Assembly (NCBI GenBank): GCA_031272445.1
Contig: JAISTT010000008.1
Span: forward strand, 1 to 40,804
Source: Candidatus Endomicrobiellum mastotermitis
Lineage (GTDB): Bacteria > Elusimicrobiota > Endomicrobiia > Endomicrobiales > Endomicrobiaceae
Reading direction: 5' to 3'
Length of the DNA: 40,804 bases
Under the pieces are notes generated by a model. That model was not told the origin of the DNA. It worked only from the letters and a program-made list of their open reading frames with translations, and did not search any database. This document shows positions 8,522-18,441 of this stretch, piece by piece (position 1 is the first letter of the stretch; each line of letters starts with the position of its first letter). Both the position numbers and the translations under genes were made by a program.

Positions 8522-9859
8522 TTAAACATCATCATATCCATCCGCCTTAGAATTCCATATCAGCGCAAATACAAATGCTCCGACAAGTCCAGCGCAAAAA
8601 ACAAATCCTAAAGTGTACGACCAACCAAATTTAGCTGTAATGATACCAACTCCTAAGCCAGTGATAAGAGTACTTAGATAGCCCCAAAAACCGTGAAATC
8701 CAACAGCTGTAGCTGCAACTTTTCTAGTGGCTATATTCGCTGTAGCAACTCCCCCAAGCGCTTGTGGTCCATAAATAAAAAAACCAGAAAGTATTAGGAA
8801 AGTAATATTAAGCCAAGGCGGTGCAGAAGAAATTCTCCAAAAAAGAAAAACAAAAAACGAAGCAAGTAGCAAAGAAATCACACACACTCTCTGAGATCTA
8901 CCATTAAAAAATTTGTCTGTTACCCAACCAGATAACAATATTCCAAAAACACCAGATATCTCAAACGCAGCAACTATCCATCCTGCGTTAGTAAGAGATA
9001 AGCCCTTCCATTCTTTTAACAACATTGGTCCCCAATCTAAAATAGCAAAACGCAGTATGTATACAAAGATATTTGATACTCCAAGAACCCAAATAGCTTT
9101 ATTCTTAAAAACTTTTTTCATTAAAAGCCGTCTATACTCAACCGAGCTTAATTCGTCACTTGCAGATATGATTTGTTCGTCTTTTTTACTATCTCCAGAA
9201 TTGAAGTTAGTATTGATACTTGCATTATTATCCATTTCTGGGAGTCCTACAGATTTCGGTGTATCGCAAACTGAAAACCATATAAAAGCAACACATAGAA
9301 AAGCTATTCCAGAAGGAACATAGAAACACCATCTCCAGCCCAAAGAAACAACACAGCCACAAATAATATAAGCTAGTCCTGCTCCTATAGAATGAGAAGT
9401 GTTCCATCTAGACATTTTTGTAGCTAACTCTTTCGGAGGTATCCAATGTGTAAGCAAACGTGCAATAGGAGGGAACCCCATTCCTTGAAATAGTCCATTA
9501 ACAACCCAGACCACGCCAAAGATCATCAAAGATGAACTAGACCCAAATATTATATTGCATATTGAACACATAAGCAAACCACATACTAACAAATGGCGCG
9601 AACTAAATCTATCAGCAGCAAAACCACTTAAAAATTTAGAAACTCCATATACCACACCGTGTAAACTTAAAAATACGCCAAGTTGTACTTTTGTGATACC
9701 CAAGTCTTCTTCCATTCCAGGCATAGCCATACTCAAGTTTTTACGTACAAGGTAAAATACGGCATAACAAACAATTGTAGATATAAGTGTACGGTTCTGC
9801 CAATATTTAAATCTCCTTTTAATATCATTTGAATTTGCAGCACTACACATCGGAACCAT
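8522..9859 (-). CDS. uhpC: sugar-phosphate transporter, organophosphate:phosphate antiporter (UhpC/GlpT) family
   Basis: A 445-residue inner-membrane protein with about 12 hydrophobic helices and a central hydrophilic loop, as in major facilitator proteins. The first helix holds FYLVRKNLSMAMPGM; Arg39 occupies the place of the phosphate-binding Arg of the GlpT/UhpT family. This family exchanges sugar phosphates or glycerol phosphate for inorganic phosphate. UhpC-like proteins sense or import glucose 6-phosphate, which would give a symbiont carbon and energy without a hexokinase step. GGAGG sits nine bases before the ATG, and TATAAT at 9934-9929 is a likely -10. The gene follows the GGGtGRT gene after 132 bases and has its own likely promoter. 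Family is firm; exact substrate and the uhpC versus glpT assignment are inferred. Confidence 0.85.
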   Translation of the reverse strand: MVPMCSAANSNDIKRRFKYWQNRTLISTIVCYAVFYLVRKNLSMAMPGMEEDLGITKVQLGVFLSLHGVVYGVSKFLSGFAADRFSSRHLLVCGLLMCSICNIIFGSSSSLMIFGVVWVVNGLFQGMGFPPIARLLTHWIPPKELATKMSRWNTSHSIGAGLAYIICGCVVSLGWRWCFYVPSGIAFLCVAFIWFSVCDTPKSVGLPEMDNNASINTNFNSGDSKKDEQIISASDELSSVEYRRLLMKKVFKNKAIWVLGVSNIFVYILRFAILDWGPMLLKEWKGLSLTNAGWIVAAFEISGVFGILLSGWVTDKFFNGRSQRVCVISLLLASFFVFLFWRISSAPPWLNITFLILSGFFIYGPQALGGVATANIATRKVAATAVGFHGFWGYLSTLITGLGVGIITAKFGWSYTLGFVFCAGLVGAFVFALIWNSKADGYDDV

Positions 9860-9991
9860 TTACTTTTTCCTCCATAACTCAACAAAAACTACTATACTAC
9901 ATACACTTTGCACACATATATGTTCACAATTATACATATACAAATAATGTTTTCACATCGTAATAAATTTTTTTAGATTTAAAACTTTTTC

Positions 9992-10993
9992 TTATTTTGA
10001 AGATTCTTCTATCGCAACCGCAACCGCAACAGACGCTCCTACCATAGGATTATTACCCATTCCTATAAGACCCATCATTTCAACATGCGCTGGAACTGAA
10101 GACGAACCTGCAAATTGAGCATCACTATGCATACGTCCCATAGTATCCGTCATTCCATAAGAAGCTGGTCCTGCAGCCATATTATCTGGATGCAAAGTCC
10201 TTCCAGTACCACCACCTGAAGCTACTGAAAAATACTTTTTGCCATTTTCAATAGACCACTTTTTATAGGTACCAGCAACTGGATGTTGAAAACGCGTAGG
10301 ATTTGTAGAATTACCCGTAATAGAAACATCTACACTCTCATTAATCATAATTGCAACACCCTCGCTTACATCATCCGCACCATAGACCCTTACCTTTGAC
10401 CTATCTCCGCATGAAAACAAAGTCTCCTTCGTAATATTTAATTTCCCTGTTAAGTAACCGTATTCAGTTTCAACATGAGTAAAACCGTTAACACGACTTA
10501 TAATGTAGGCCGCATCCTTGCCTAAACCATTGAGAATAATCTTAAGAGGTTCTTTACGTACTTTATTAGCAGTCCTTGCAATACTCATCGCACCCTCAGC
10601 AGCAGCAAAACTCTCATGCCCAGCTAAAAAACAGAAGCATTTTGTCTGTTCTCTAAGCAACATTGCTGCTAAATTACCATGTCCTAGACCTACCAAACGT
10701 TGATCTGCCACAGAACCCGGAATACAAAAAGACTGTAATCCAATACCTATCGCTTCAGCCGCACCAACTGCATTTTTAATGCCTTTATTAATAGCTATAG
10801 CAGCCCCGACAATATAAGCCCAAACCGCATTTTCAAAAGCAATAGGTTGAATGCCTTTCACAATTTTCTCTACGTCAATACCTTTATTAAAACAAAGTTT
10901 CTGCGCTTCTTCTAAATCACTAATTCCATATTTTTCGATCGTTGATTTTATCTGCTTTATTCTTCTTTCATAGTTTTCAAATGCAACAACCAT
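9992..10993 (-). CDS. GGGtGRT family protein of unknown function
   Basis: A 333-residue soluble protein carrying the motif that names its family, GGGTGRT, at residues 260-266, followed by a Gly/Met-rich C-terminus (GMGNNPMVGASVAVAVA). A Gly/Ala-rich segment (GHGNLAAMLL, then FAAAEGAMSIA) lies in the first half. There is no signal peptide and no membrane helix. The family is uncharacterised and tends to occur beside the NifU-like scaffold gene, as here: AAGGAG precedes the ATG, only 11 bases separate the two genes, and the ribosome binding site overlaps the end of the upstream gene. Translational coupling and a shared job in iron-sulfur or metal cofactor handling are inferred from this pairing; the sequence itself shows no cluster-binding cysteine array. 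Confidence 0.85.
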   Translation of the reverse strand: MVVAFENYERRIKQIKSTIEKYGISDLEEAQKLCFNKGIDVEKIVKGIQPIAFENAVWAYIVGAAIAINKGIKNAVGAAEAIGIGLQSFCIPGSVADQRLVGLGHGNLAAMLLREQTKCFCFLAGHESFAAAEGAMSIARTANKVRKEPLKIILNGLGKDAAYIISRVNGFTHVETEYGYLTGKLNITKETLFSCGDRSKVRVYGADDVSEGVAIMINESVDVSITGNSTNPTRFQHPVAGTYKKWSIENGKKYFSVASGGGTGRTLHPDNMAAGPASYGMTDTMGRMHSDAQFAGSSSVPAHVEMMGLIGMGNNPMVGASVAVAVAIEESSK

Positions 10994-11004
10994 ATTGTAT
11001 CTCC

Positions 11005-11724
11005 TTATTCTTTCCTTGGATCAATCTTTTTCACTGCTTCGTCAAATCGGCCATAAGAACTTATATTTCCTTCAAAAGCTTCTTTATGGGAAATACCTTT
11101 TTTTATGGCTTCCATCATTTTGCCAAGATTCACAAATTTATAACCTATAACTTCATCATTCTCATCTAATCCGATCTCAAGAATATACCCTTCTGCCATC
11201 TCCAAATAACGAACACCTTTAATATTTGTGCTATATATTGTACCTGTTTGAGATCGCAATCCTTTTCCTAAATCTTCCATTCCAGAACCTATAGGTAGGC
11301 CGCCTTCTGAAAACGCAGTTTGTGTTCTACCGTAAACTACTTGCAGAAAAAGTTCTCTCATTGCAGTATTAATAGCGTCGCAAACCAAATCAGAGTTCAA
11401 AGCCTCCAAAATTGTCTTGCCACTTAAAATTTCAGCTGCCATCGCTGCTGAGTGCGTCATTCCACTGCAACCAATTGTTTCAATCAAAGCTTCTTCAATA
11501 ACACCTTTTTTGACATTCAACGTCAGTTTACAAGCGCCCTGCTGCGGGGCACACCAACCTATACCGTGCGTCAAACCGCTTATGTCAGTAATTTGAGTGG
11601 GTTTAACCCATTCCCCTTCTTCAGGAATAGGAGCTGGACCATGTCTAGCACCTTTACTCACGTATGCCATTTGCTGTACTTCATAAGAACAATCATAAAT
11701 ACATTTTTCTTTGCAGCAACTCAT
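11005..11724 (-). CDS. NifU/IscU-like iron-sulfur cluster scaffold protein, partner of GGGtGRT
   Basis: A 239-residue protein whose middle aligns by eye with IscU/NifU scaffolds: Cys58 and Cys65 (WCAPQQGACKLTL) stand for the first ligand region and Cys86 (IGCSGM) for the second, followed by the AAEILSGKT helix; a later Cys (LVCDAI) may be the third. An extra N-terminal cysteine cluster (C3, C4, C8, C12) and about 90 C-terminal residues distinguish it from classic IscU. The start is the ATG at 11724 because AAGGAGATAAAT precedes it; an in-frame codon at 11754 lacks such a site. First gene of a two-gene unit with GGGtGRT. The scaffold role is inferred from homology; the recipient proteins are unknown. 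Confidence 0.85.
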   Translation of the reverse strand: MSCCKEKCIYDCSYEVQQMAYVSKGARHGPAPIPEEGEWVKPTQITDISGLTHGIGWCAPQQGACKLTLNVKKGVIEEALIETIGCSGMTHSAAMAAEILSGKTILEALNSDLVCDAINTAMRELFLQVVYGRTQTAFSEGGLPIGSGMEDLGKGLRSQTGTIYSTNIKGVRYLEMAEGYILEIGLDENDEVIGYKFVNLGKMMEAIKKGISHKEAFEGNISSYGRFDEAVKKIDPRKE

Positions 11725-11815
11725 ATTTATCTCCTTAATCACAATGAAATACACTTAAAAGTTGTTGCTTCCGCACTAAAAAAGCGTATCTTTTCTTTAT
11801 CTTTAAAAACTAAAA

Positions 11816-11907
11816 CGGAGAGGGAGAGATTCGAACTCTCGGTACGGACCTTCATCCATACACCGGTTTAGCAAACCAGCGCACTAGACCAACTATGCGA
11901 CCTCTCC
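11816..11907 (-). tRNA. tRNA-Ser (anticodon GCU)
   Basis: A 92-base minus-strand tRNA with acceptor GGAGAGG/CCTCTCC, discriminator G, anticodon arm CTGGT-TTGCTAA-ACCGG (anticodon GCT), a long variable arm and T arm GAGAG-TTCGAAT-CTCTC. The long variable arm and discriminator G are serine identity features. No CCA is encoded. Confidence 0.95.
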
Positions 11908-12094
11908 ATCATAATCACAGAAAATATTGTAATATAGTCTCATATAACAAGAAATTATATTAAATAATATAACTCTTAGCAATATGGTAAATTGCTTTCT
12001 ACAATAATAGTTAGTATAATTTTAGTTGTTTACATATCACATACTATCATACTATAGAGACAATTAATCTAAAAGCTGGAGAGGCTAAAAAAAA

Positions 12095-12967
12095 ATGGAA
12101 TTGATTGATGGCAAAAAAATCTCAAGTGAAAAAAGAGAAGAAATTAGAGAAACGGTCAATAAAATTAAATCGCAAACTGGGAAAATTCCCGGACTTGCAA
12201 CAATCCTAGTAGGCAAAAATTCGGCAAGCCAAGTATATATTAAATCAAAAATCAAAGCGTGTGAAAATGTCGGAATAAAGTCTTTTCATCACAATCTTGA
12301 TGAAAAGTCATCAAAAGAAGATATTATAAATTTAATAAAAAAATTAAATGAGAACTCAGAAGTTGATGGCATTTTGCTTCAATTGCCTCTCCCACAAAAT
12401 AGAGACATCCAAGATTGTATTAACTCAATTAACCCACTAAAAGATGTAGATGGGCTCCATCCTTTTAATGCAGGGCTTCTAAATTTGTCAAAAAACTGGG
12501 ACGAGATAATCAAAAAAAATATCCTAGTTTCATGTACTCCACTTGGAGTTATGTATCTTTTATCTAAATCAAACATTGAAATTGAAGGCAAAACGGCACT
12601 AATTATCGGACGATCAAATCTAGTAGGTAAACCTTTATCCATGCTTCTGTTATCAAAAAACGCAACAGTCATAATCGCCCATTCAAAAACAAAAAACTTA
12701 AAAGAAATATGTAAATCTGCAGATATTGTTATTGCGGCTATAGGCAAACCTAGTTTCATAAACAGAGACTTTATAAAAAGTGGAGCTGTACTCATTGATG
12801 TAGGCATTAACAGAGTTTTAAATAAAATATGTGGAGATATAAATTTCGAATCAGTCAAAGATATGAATATAAAAATAACTCCCGTTCCGGGCGGTGTAGG
12901 ACCTATGACCATAACAATGCTTTTAGAAAATACTTTAAAAGCATTTTACAACAGAAAACAAAAATAG
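12095..12967 (+). CDS. folD: bifunctional methylenetetrahydrofolate dehydrogenase / methenyltetrahydrofolate cyclohydrolase
   Basis: Interconverts 5,10-methylene- and 10-formyl-tetrahydrofolate using NADP, supplying one-carbon units for purines and formyl-Met. The 290-residue protein has the catalytic Tyr48 and Lys52 (YIKSKIKACENVG), the folate-site segment GILLQLPLP, a Rossmann nucleotide site (IIGRSNLVGKP) and the closing PGGVGPMT motif. Length and motifs are typical. GGAGAGG lies ten bases ahead of the ATG. It is the only plus-strand gene among the minus-strand genes left of 18 kb, and it converges with serS 46 bases downstream. Confidence 0.96.
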   Translation: MELIDGKKISSEKREEIRETVNKIKSQTGKIPGLATILVGKNSASQVYIKSKIKACENVGIKSFHHNLDEKSSKEDIINLIKKLNENSEVDGILLQLPLPQNRDIQDCINSINPLKDVDGLHPFNAGLLNLSKNWDEIIKKNILVSCTPLGVMYLLSKSNIEIEGKTALIIGRSNLVGKPLSMLLLSKNATVIIAHSKTKNLKEICKSADIVIAAIGKPSFINRDFIKSGAVLIDVGINRVLNKICGDINFESVKDMNIKITPVPGGVGPMTITMLLENTLKAFYNRKQK

Positions 12968-12985
12968 ATTCAAATTTTAACTATT

Positions 12986-13014
12986 AAAAACTAAATCGGA
13001 CATACGAAGTTTTT
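12986..13014. terminator. possible bidirectional terminator between folD and serS
   Basis: AAAAACT (12986-12992) pairs with AGTTTTT (13008-13014), with an inner TCG/CGA pairing around a six-base loop and a three-base bulge. It sits in the 46-base gap between convergent genes, with T runs on both strands. It is AT-rich, so stability is modest. Confidence 0.35.
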
Positions 13015-14282
13015 TATCTTTTAGGACTTATAACATCAAATCCAGTATATTCTTGCAGTACTTTAGGTATTACCACGGAGCCATCTTCTTGCTGATAATT
13101 TTCAAGTATAGCCGCAAAAGTCCTTCCAACAGCAACTCCTGACCCGTTTAACGTATGCACAAGTTCTCTTCTCTCACCTTTTAACTTTATATTCATTCTT
13201 CTCGCTTGAAAATCCCTAAAATTTGAACAAGACGAAATTTCTCTATATACTCCATCGCCTGCAAACCATACTTCTAAATCATAAGTTTTAGAAGACGAGA
13301 ACCCCATATCTCCCGTAGATAAAAGAACAACTCTATAAGGAAGCTTTAATAATTCCAACACACTACCTGCATCGAGTACGAGGGATTCTAGTTCTTTATA
13401 CGACGTTTCTGGCTTCACAAATTTTACAAGCTCAACTTTGTTAAATTGATGATTCCTTATAAGACCTTTAGTATCTTTCCCATAAGACCCGGCTTCTCTT
13501 CTAAAACATGCCGAATAAGAAACATATTTTTGCGGAAGAAAAGACTCTTCTAGCACGCAGTCCCTATAGATATTAGTTATTGGAACTTCAGCAGTAGGTA
13601 TCAAATATAAATCGTCGTTAGCACACTTAAATAAATCTTCTTCAAGATTGGGTAATTGTCCTGTACCTCTCATTGAAACACGATTTACAAGATAAGGCGT
13701 CACTATTTCTTTATACCCTTTTTTCTTATGAGTATCCAAAAAAAATGAAATAATAGCCCTTTCCAAATCACAACCTTCATTTTTTAAAATAGCAAAACGC
13801 GAACCTGAAATTTTAGAAGCAATATTAAAATCAAGGATTTTCAACTTCTCACCTATTTCCCAATGATACTTTGGCTTAAAAGAAAACCTCCTAGGCTCGC
13901 CCACGAACCTTAAAATTTTATTGTCTTTCGCATCTTTACCTACTGGAACACTTTCATCTGGAATGTTAGGAATACGTACAAGTAAATCTTCTATTTGCTT
14001 TTCAACAGCTAAAAGACGTTTATCATACTCCTGAATCCTATTTTTTAAAGCATTTACATCAACAACAAAGTCTCTAGGGACATCTTTATTTTCTTTTTTT
14101 AGACTACCTATTTCTTTGGACCATTTATTTCTTCTAGTTCTCAACTGTTCTATTTCGTTAACTAAAACTTTTCTTTCTCTATCCAAATTTAAAAGTTTGT
14201 CTAAATCAACATTTTGATTTCTATTTGATATAGCACGCTTGACTTTATCTATATCTTCTCTAATAATTTTAATATCCAACAT
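13014..14282 (-). CDS. serS: seryl-tRNA synthetase
   Basis: Charges tRNA-Ser, two of which are encoded in this window. The 422-residue class II synthetase has an N-terminal coiled-coil arm (about residues 25-100, rich in K/E/R/L) that grips the long variable arm of tRNA-Ser, then the catalytic core: [12 protein letters not shown], motif 2 around [20 protein letters not shown], and motif 3 [15 protein letters not shown] start it at 14282 ([10 protein letters not shown]), as in homologues, with GAGG nine bases upstream; a Met at 14297 would add five residues and include that site. Its stop is 46 bases from the folD stop. dnaE lies upstream on the same strand after 125 bases. Confidence 0.96.
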   Translation of the reverse strand: MLDIKIIREDIDKVKRAISNRNQNVDLDKLLNLDRERKVLVNEIEQLRTRRNKWSKEIGSLKKENKDVPRDFVVDVNALKNRIQEYDKRLLAVEKQIEDLLVRIPNIPDESVPVGKDAKDNKILRFVGEPRRFSFKPKYHWEIGEKLKILDFNIASKISGSRFAILKNEGCDLERAIISFFLDTHKKKGYKEIVTPYLVNRVSMRGTGQLPNLEEDLFKCANDDLYLIPTAEVPITNIYRDCVLEESFLPQKYVSYSACFRREAGSYGKDTKGLIRNHQFNKVELVKFVKPETSYKELESLVLDAGSVLELLKLPYRVVLLSTGDMGFSSSKTYDLEVWFAGDGVYREISSCSNFRDFQARRMNIKLKGERRELVHTLNGSGVAVGRTFAAILENYQQEDGSVVIPKVLQEYTGFDVISPKR

Positions 14283-14407
14283 TTTACACAGCCTCATTTA
14301 TATTGCGTCTGTATCTTTAAAAATAACAATCATAGAAACCATACTAATAACCACTTTCAGCGTATCGTCAGAAATTGATTTTATGTTAAATACTGTTAAA
14401 TACTTTC

Positions 14408-17400
14408 CTATTTTATATCATCATCAACATGTCGCAACTCAACAGAATATTTAGATCCAGTCGCCATTTCAACATCATTTACAAAACCGTCCGAACAGTC
14501 CGACAGATACTCAGTTTCAAGAGAAAATTTACCATTTAACACATCTTCCAAATCTATATAAACTTTTGTTTTACCTTTATATTTCTCAAAAATCTTTTTT
14601 AGTTTTTTACATAAAAATTCATCATATTTTGAAGTTGAAAGTTTTATATGAATTTGTTTACATTTTTGAGAAAATCCTCCTTTTGCCTCATCTATAGTCA
14701 TTATTTCTTCAACTAGCAACTCAGTCTGTCTTTGATCGCCTGTCAATTTACCTTTCACCACAACAACATTATTAGGTTTAAGGTAATTGCCAAATTTCTT
14801 AAACCCTTTAGGAAAAAGTACAGCGTCTATAGTACCATACAAATCTTCTATCTTAAATTTTGCATATAGCTCTTTTTTATTCTTTGAAATAAGTTTCTTT
14901 ATAATTACTATCATACCAGCAACGCAAATTTCTAAGTTAGTATCTTTAAGTAACGGAAGTTTGTCAAGTCTACAACCTGAGCAAGCAGCAAGATCCTCTT
15001 TTTTATCTATTAACGGATGCCCAGAAAGATAAAATCCTAAAACCTCTTTTTCAAACTCCAATGCTTTATAATGTTCAAGTGGCCTACATTTCCCTTTTTT
15101 CAATGAAAACACATTCATTGCATCTTCATCAGCAGCATTAAAAAGAAAACCTTGCACTGACTCTTTATCTTGTTTTAGCCTCGCAGCCTCATCAACAGAC
15201 AAACTTACATTTCCAAGTAAATTCGCTCTTATTACAAATTTATCTGAGCCAAAAGAATCAAAAGCTCCAGCTTTTACAAGACTTTCAATAGCTTTTTTGT
15301 TTATTGAGTTTAAATTTATTCTCTGCAAAAAATCATTCCAATCTTTAAATTTTTTAATTTGAACACTATCAACAAACCTTGCTCGCTCTATAGAATCTGT
15401 TGCACCTTCCCCCACATTTTTAATGGCAAGAAGGCCAAAACGTATGTTAGAGCCTTCTATTTTAAATCTTCCGTCAGAATATTGAACATCGGGCGGCAAC
15501 AATTTGATACCAAAGATACTCATATCGCTTAAATACATTACAAGTTTATTTTCCTCGTTGTCCTTTACAGCCGAACGGCCAATTTCGCTGTTAAGTAAAG
15601 CCGCAAAATATTCCAAGGGATAGTTTGCCTTTAAATAAGCTGTTCTATAAGAAATCAAGCCATAGGCCGCAGAATGTGACTTATTAAAACCATAACCCGC
15701 AAAAGCTACAATATTGTTAAATATCTTTTCTGCAGTTCTCTTGTTAACGCCTTTTTTCCTTGCTCCATCTATAAATTTTTCTCTTTCTTTTTCAATAACT
15801 TCTGGGATTTTTTTACTCATGGCTTTGCGTAAATTGTCAGCTTCTCCTGGAGTAAAACCAGCAAGTATTTCAGACATTTTCATTACTTGTTCTTGGTATA
15901 AAATTATGCCGTAAGTATCTTTTAGTACGGATTTTTGCAGGGGATGATCAAAAACAATTTTTGTCTTGCCATGCTTACGGTTTACAAAATCATCCAGCAT
16001 GCCAGAACCCATAGGTCCAGGTCTATATAAGGCGATCAAAGCTATTACATCATCAATTCCGCTTGGCTTAAGTTTTCTTATTAAATCTCTCATTCCTCTA
16101 CTTTCAAGCTGAAATACACCCATAGTTTTAGCTTCAGAAAGAAGTTTATAAGTTTTTTCATCATTTAATGGAACGTAATCTAATTTGAAGTTAGGTTTTT
16201 TCTCTTTTATAAATTTAACACACTCATTAATAACAGTAAGCGTCCTTAAGCCTAAAAAGTCAACTTTCAAAAGCCCAAGTTGCGACAGTACAACACCGTC
16301 ATATTGAGTTGTGATTATATCTTTTGAGCCTTTTGAAAGCGGCGAATAATTTGTAATTTCTTCATTAGCTATGACCATACCCGCAGCATGCACACCGGTA
16401 TGTCTTTTTAAACCTTCAAGTTTTTGCGAAGCAGTAATAAGTTTTGCAATCCTTTCATCACTTCTAGCAAGGTTGGATAATTCTTCAGAACTCTCTAATG
16501 CCTCAGAAATGCTCACATTTTGCGGTATAAGCTTTGCAATTTTATTAGACTCCGCAGGCACAAACCCCATAACTCTACCTACATCTTTTATAACAAGCCT
16601 AGATTGCATTGAACCGAACGTTATAATTTGAGCACACTTTTCTTCACCATACTTTTGGCGTACGTAATTTATAACCTCATCTCGTCCAGAATCTGCAAAA
16701 TCTATGTCCAGATCTGGCATAGAATGCCTATCGGGATTTAAGAATCTTTCAAACAATAAGCCATATCTTAAGGGACAAATGTCTGTGATCCCTAAAGTAT
16801 ATGCAACCATAGAGCCAGCACCAGACCCCCTCCCTGGACCTACTAAAATGCCACGATCTTTTGCATATTTTATGAAATCTGAAACTATTAAAAAATAAGA
16901 AGAAAACCCCATCTTATTAATAATAGCAAGCTCATGCCTTAATCGCTTTTCCTGTTCCAGTTCAACTTTACCGTATCTTAACGCAAGTCCTTTCCAGCAA
17001 AGCATTTCTAAGTATTCAGAGTCAGATTTATATCCTTCCGGTACTGGAAATAGCGGCAAAAGAAGTTTATCCATAGCAATTTCAACATTTACCTTTTCGG
17101 CAATCTCTAAAGTATTCTTTATAGCTTCGGGTACATAGGAAAACGTCTTTTGCATATCTTCTGCACTGCGGTAATAAAAAAGATCTGAATCAAAACGCAA
17201 TCTTTTAGAATCATTCAGCATCTTACCGGTACCGATGCAAAGCAAAATATCATGAATCTGATAATCTTCTTTTCTAAGAAAGTGGCAGTCGTTAGTAGCT
17301 ACGAGCGGAATTGTAGTCTTCTTTGACAATTTAATTAGATCAGGTATTATTTTTTGCTGATCCTTGAGTCCGTTGTCCATAATTTCTATGTAAAAATTAC

Positions 17401-17947
17401 TCTTACCGAAAATGTTGCAATATCCTATTGCAGCATTTTGCGCTTTTTCAAAACTCTCCCTAACTAACCAAGATGCAACTTCTCCTGCAAGACAACCAGA
17501 AAGAGCAATTAAACCTGAACTGTATTTTCCTAAAATTTCCTTATCAACACGCGGCTTATAGTAAAAACCTTCAGTAAAACCTAAGCTTATTATCCGCATA
17601 AGATTTTGATAACCTTCAAAGTTCTTAGCAAGCAATGTTAGATGATTATAATTATAGTTCTCACCATTCTTATTCCTACCATAACTTTTATCAAACCGCG
17701 ATTTTGGAGCGACATATATTTCGCACCCTATTATAGGTTTTATACCGCTTTTCTTTGCAGATTGATAAAATTCAATAGCTCCATACATATTTCCATGATC
17801 CGTAATAGCAAGAGCTGGCATTTTATATTCTTTAGCTATCAAATTAAAGAGTTCGCTCGGATTACCCTTATCATCTGTAATTCTGCATGCTCCATCAAGA
17901 AGAGAATACTCAGTATGATTATGTAAATGTATAAATTCAGTTGCCAT
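14408..17947 (-). CDS. dnaE: DNA polymerase III alpha subunit
   Basis: The replicative polymerase catalytic subunit. The 1179-residue protein has an N-terminal PHP domain (HLHNHTEYSLLDG from residue 7), palm aspartates in PDLDIDF (Asp414 and Asp416, equivalent to E. coli 401 and 403), the third near KVDFLGLRT, then fingers, a beta-clamp-binding/tandem helix-hairpin-helix region and a C-terminal OB fold (near GTIDAVLFPKGF). It is DnaE-type, not PolC, since no exonuclease domain interrupts it. AAGGA lies seven bases before the ATG at 17947. It works with the beta clamp encoded at 25.9 kb. Upstream begins a gene-free stretch of nearly 0.5 kb, then pseudogene sequence. Confidence 0.97.
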   Translation of the reverse strand: MATEFIHLHNHTEYSLLDGACRITDDKGNPSELFNLIAKEYKMPALAITDHGNMYGAIEFYQSAKKSGIKPIIGCEIYVAPKSRFDKSYGRNKNGENYNYNHLTLLAKNFEGYQNLMRIISLGFTEGFYYKPRVDKEILGKYSSGLIALSGCLAGEVASWLVRESFEKAQNAAIGYCNIFGKSNFYIEIMDNGLKDQQKIIPDLIKLSKKTTIPLVATNDCHFLRKEDYQIHDILLCIGTGKMLNDSKRLRFDSDLFYYRSAEDMQKTFSYVPEAIKNTLEIAEKVNVEIAMDKLLLPLFPVPEGYKSDSEYLEMLCWKGLALRYGKVELEQEKRLRHELAIINKMGFSSYFLIVSDFIKYAKDRGILVGPGRGSGAGSMVAYTLGITDICPLRYGLLFERFLNPDRHSMPDLDIDFADSGRDEVINYVRQKYGEEKCAQIITFGSMQSRLVIKDVGRVMGFVPAESNKIAKLIPQNVSISEALESSEELSNLARSDERIAKLITASQKLEGLKRHTGVHAAGMVIANEEITNYSPLSKGSKDIITTQYDGVVLSQLGLLKVDFLGLRTLTVINECVKFIKEKKPNFKLDYVPLNDEKTYKLLSEAKTMGVFQLESRGMRDLIRKLKPSGIDDVIALIALYRPGPMGSGMLDDFVNRKHGKTKIVFDHPLQKSVLKDTYGIILYQEQVMKMSEILAGFTPGEADNLRKAMSKKIPEVIEKEREKFIDGARKKGVNKRTAEKIFNNIVAFAGYGFNKSHSAAYGLISYRTAYLKANYPLEYFAALLNSEIGRSAVKDNEENKLVMYLSDMSIFGIKLLPPDVQYSDGRFKIEGSNIRFGLLAIKNVGEGATDSIERARFVDSVQIKKFKDWNDFLQRINLNSINKKAIESLVKAGAFDSFGSDKFVIRANLLGNVSLSVDEAARLKQDKESVQGFLFNAADEDAMNVFSLKKGKCRPLEHYKALEFEKEVLGFYLSGHPLIDKKEDLAACSGCRLDKLPLLKDTNLEICVAGMIVIIKKLISKNKKELYAKFKIEDLYGTIDAVLFPKGFKKFGNYLKPNNVVVVKGKLTGDQRQTELLVEEIMTIDEAKGGFSQKCKQIHIKLSTSKYDEFLCKKLKKIFEKYKGKTKVYIDLEDVLNGKFSLETEYLSDCSDGFVNDVEMATGSKYSVELRHVDDDIK

Positions 17948-18440
17948 AAAAAATCCTTAAAAACTATTTCCAAATAAACTTCCAAAGAATTCTATACTCA
18001 CACTACAAAAACTCCAATGTTCCAATAATCTTTGTTTTTATTTTAATCTAATCTAGTAATTTCCTCACTTAGTTTAGATATTATTTTAGTAATTATACCT
18101 AAACATGCATTTTGCTTGTCTTTTTCGCTGCAAGCAAAAGAACTCACTCAACCACATAAAGTCAAAAAAATGGATAAAGATAAATTTTTCTGCTTTAAAC
18201 AACACTAAAGATGAAATTTAAATAACTATATCTTACTCTTATTATACTTTTTTACCATGTTTTTTACTATTAATAATCAAAACATAAATGTAAGATAACA
18301 TGCTCTCGTTACTATAAATATAAAAAGAATCATAACCTCCTAATTCTTATTCATTACTATTATCACACATAATTTACATTATTATGCAGTAAGCATAAGC
18401 AATATAAAATATTAATATTGTGACTGTCGATAGAATAAAT
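17948..18440. other. gene-free intergenic region between divergent dnaE and the ligA-like remnant
   Basis: Nearly 0.5 kb of very AT-rich DNA with no reading frame I can support on either strand. It marks the point where gene orientation switches from minus to plus, so it should contain the dnaE promoter. The base-composition switch lies further right, near dnaA-dnaN, so I do not read this as the origin. Confidence 0.4.
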
Positions 18441-18441
18441 A

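Noticed and set aside
12379-12912. Long 177-codon minus-strand frame inside folD
   Set aside because: It is antisense to an intact folD with all motifs; such shadow frames arise from the codon use of the real gene.
14239-14454. Plus-strand frame across the serS-dnaE gap
   Set aside because: It overlaps the ends of two well-supported minus-strand genes, lacks a ribosome binding site and has an unprotein-like composition.
17948-18440. Gene-orientation switch read as the origin
   Set aside because: C over G on the plus strand persists until about 25-26 kb and no DnaA-box cluster is seen here, so the dnaA-dnaN region is favoured.
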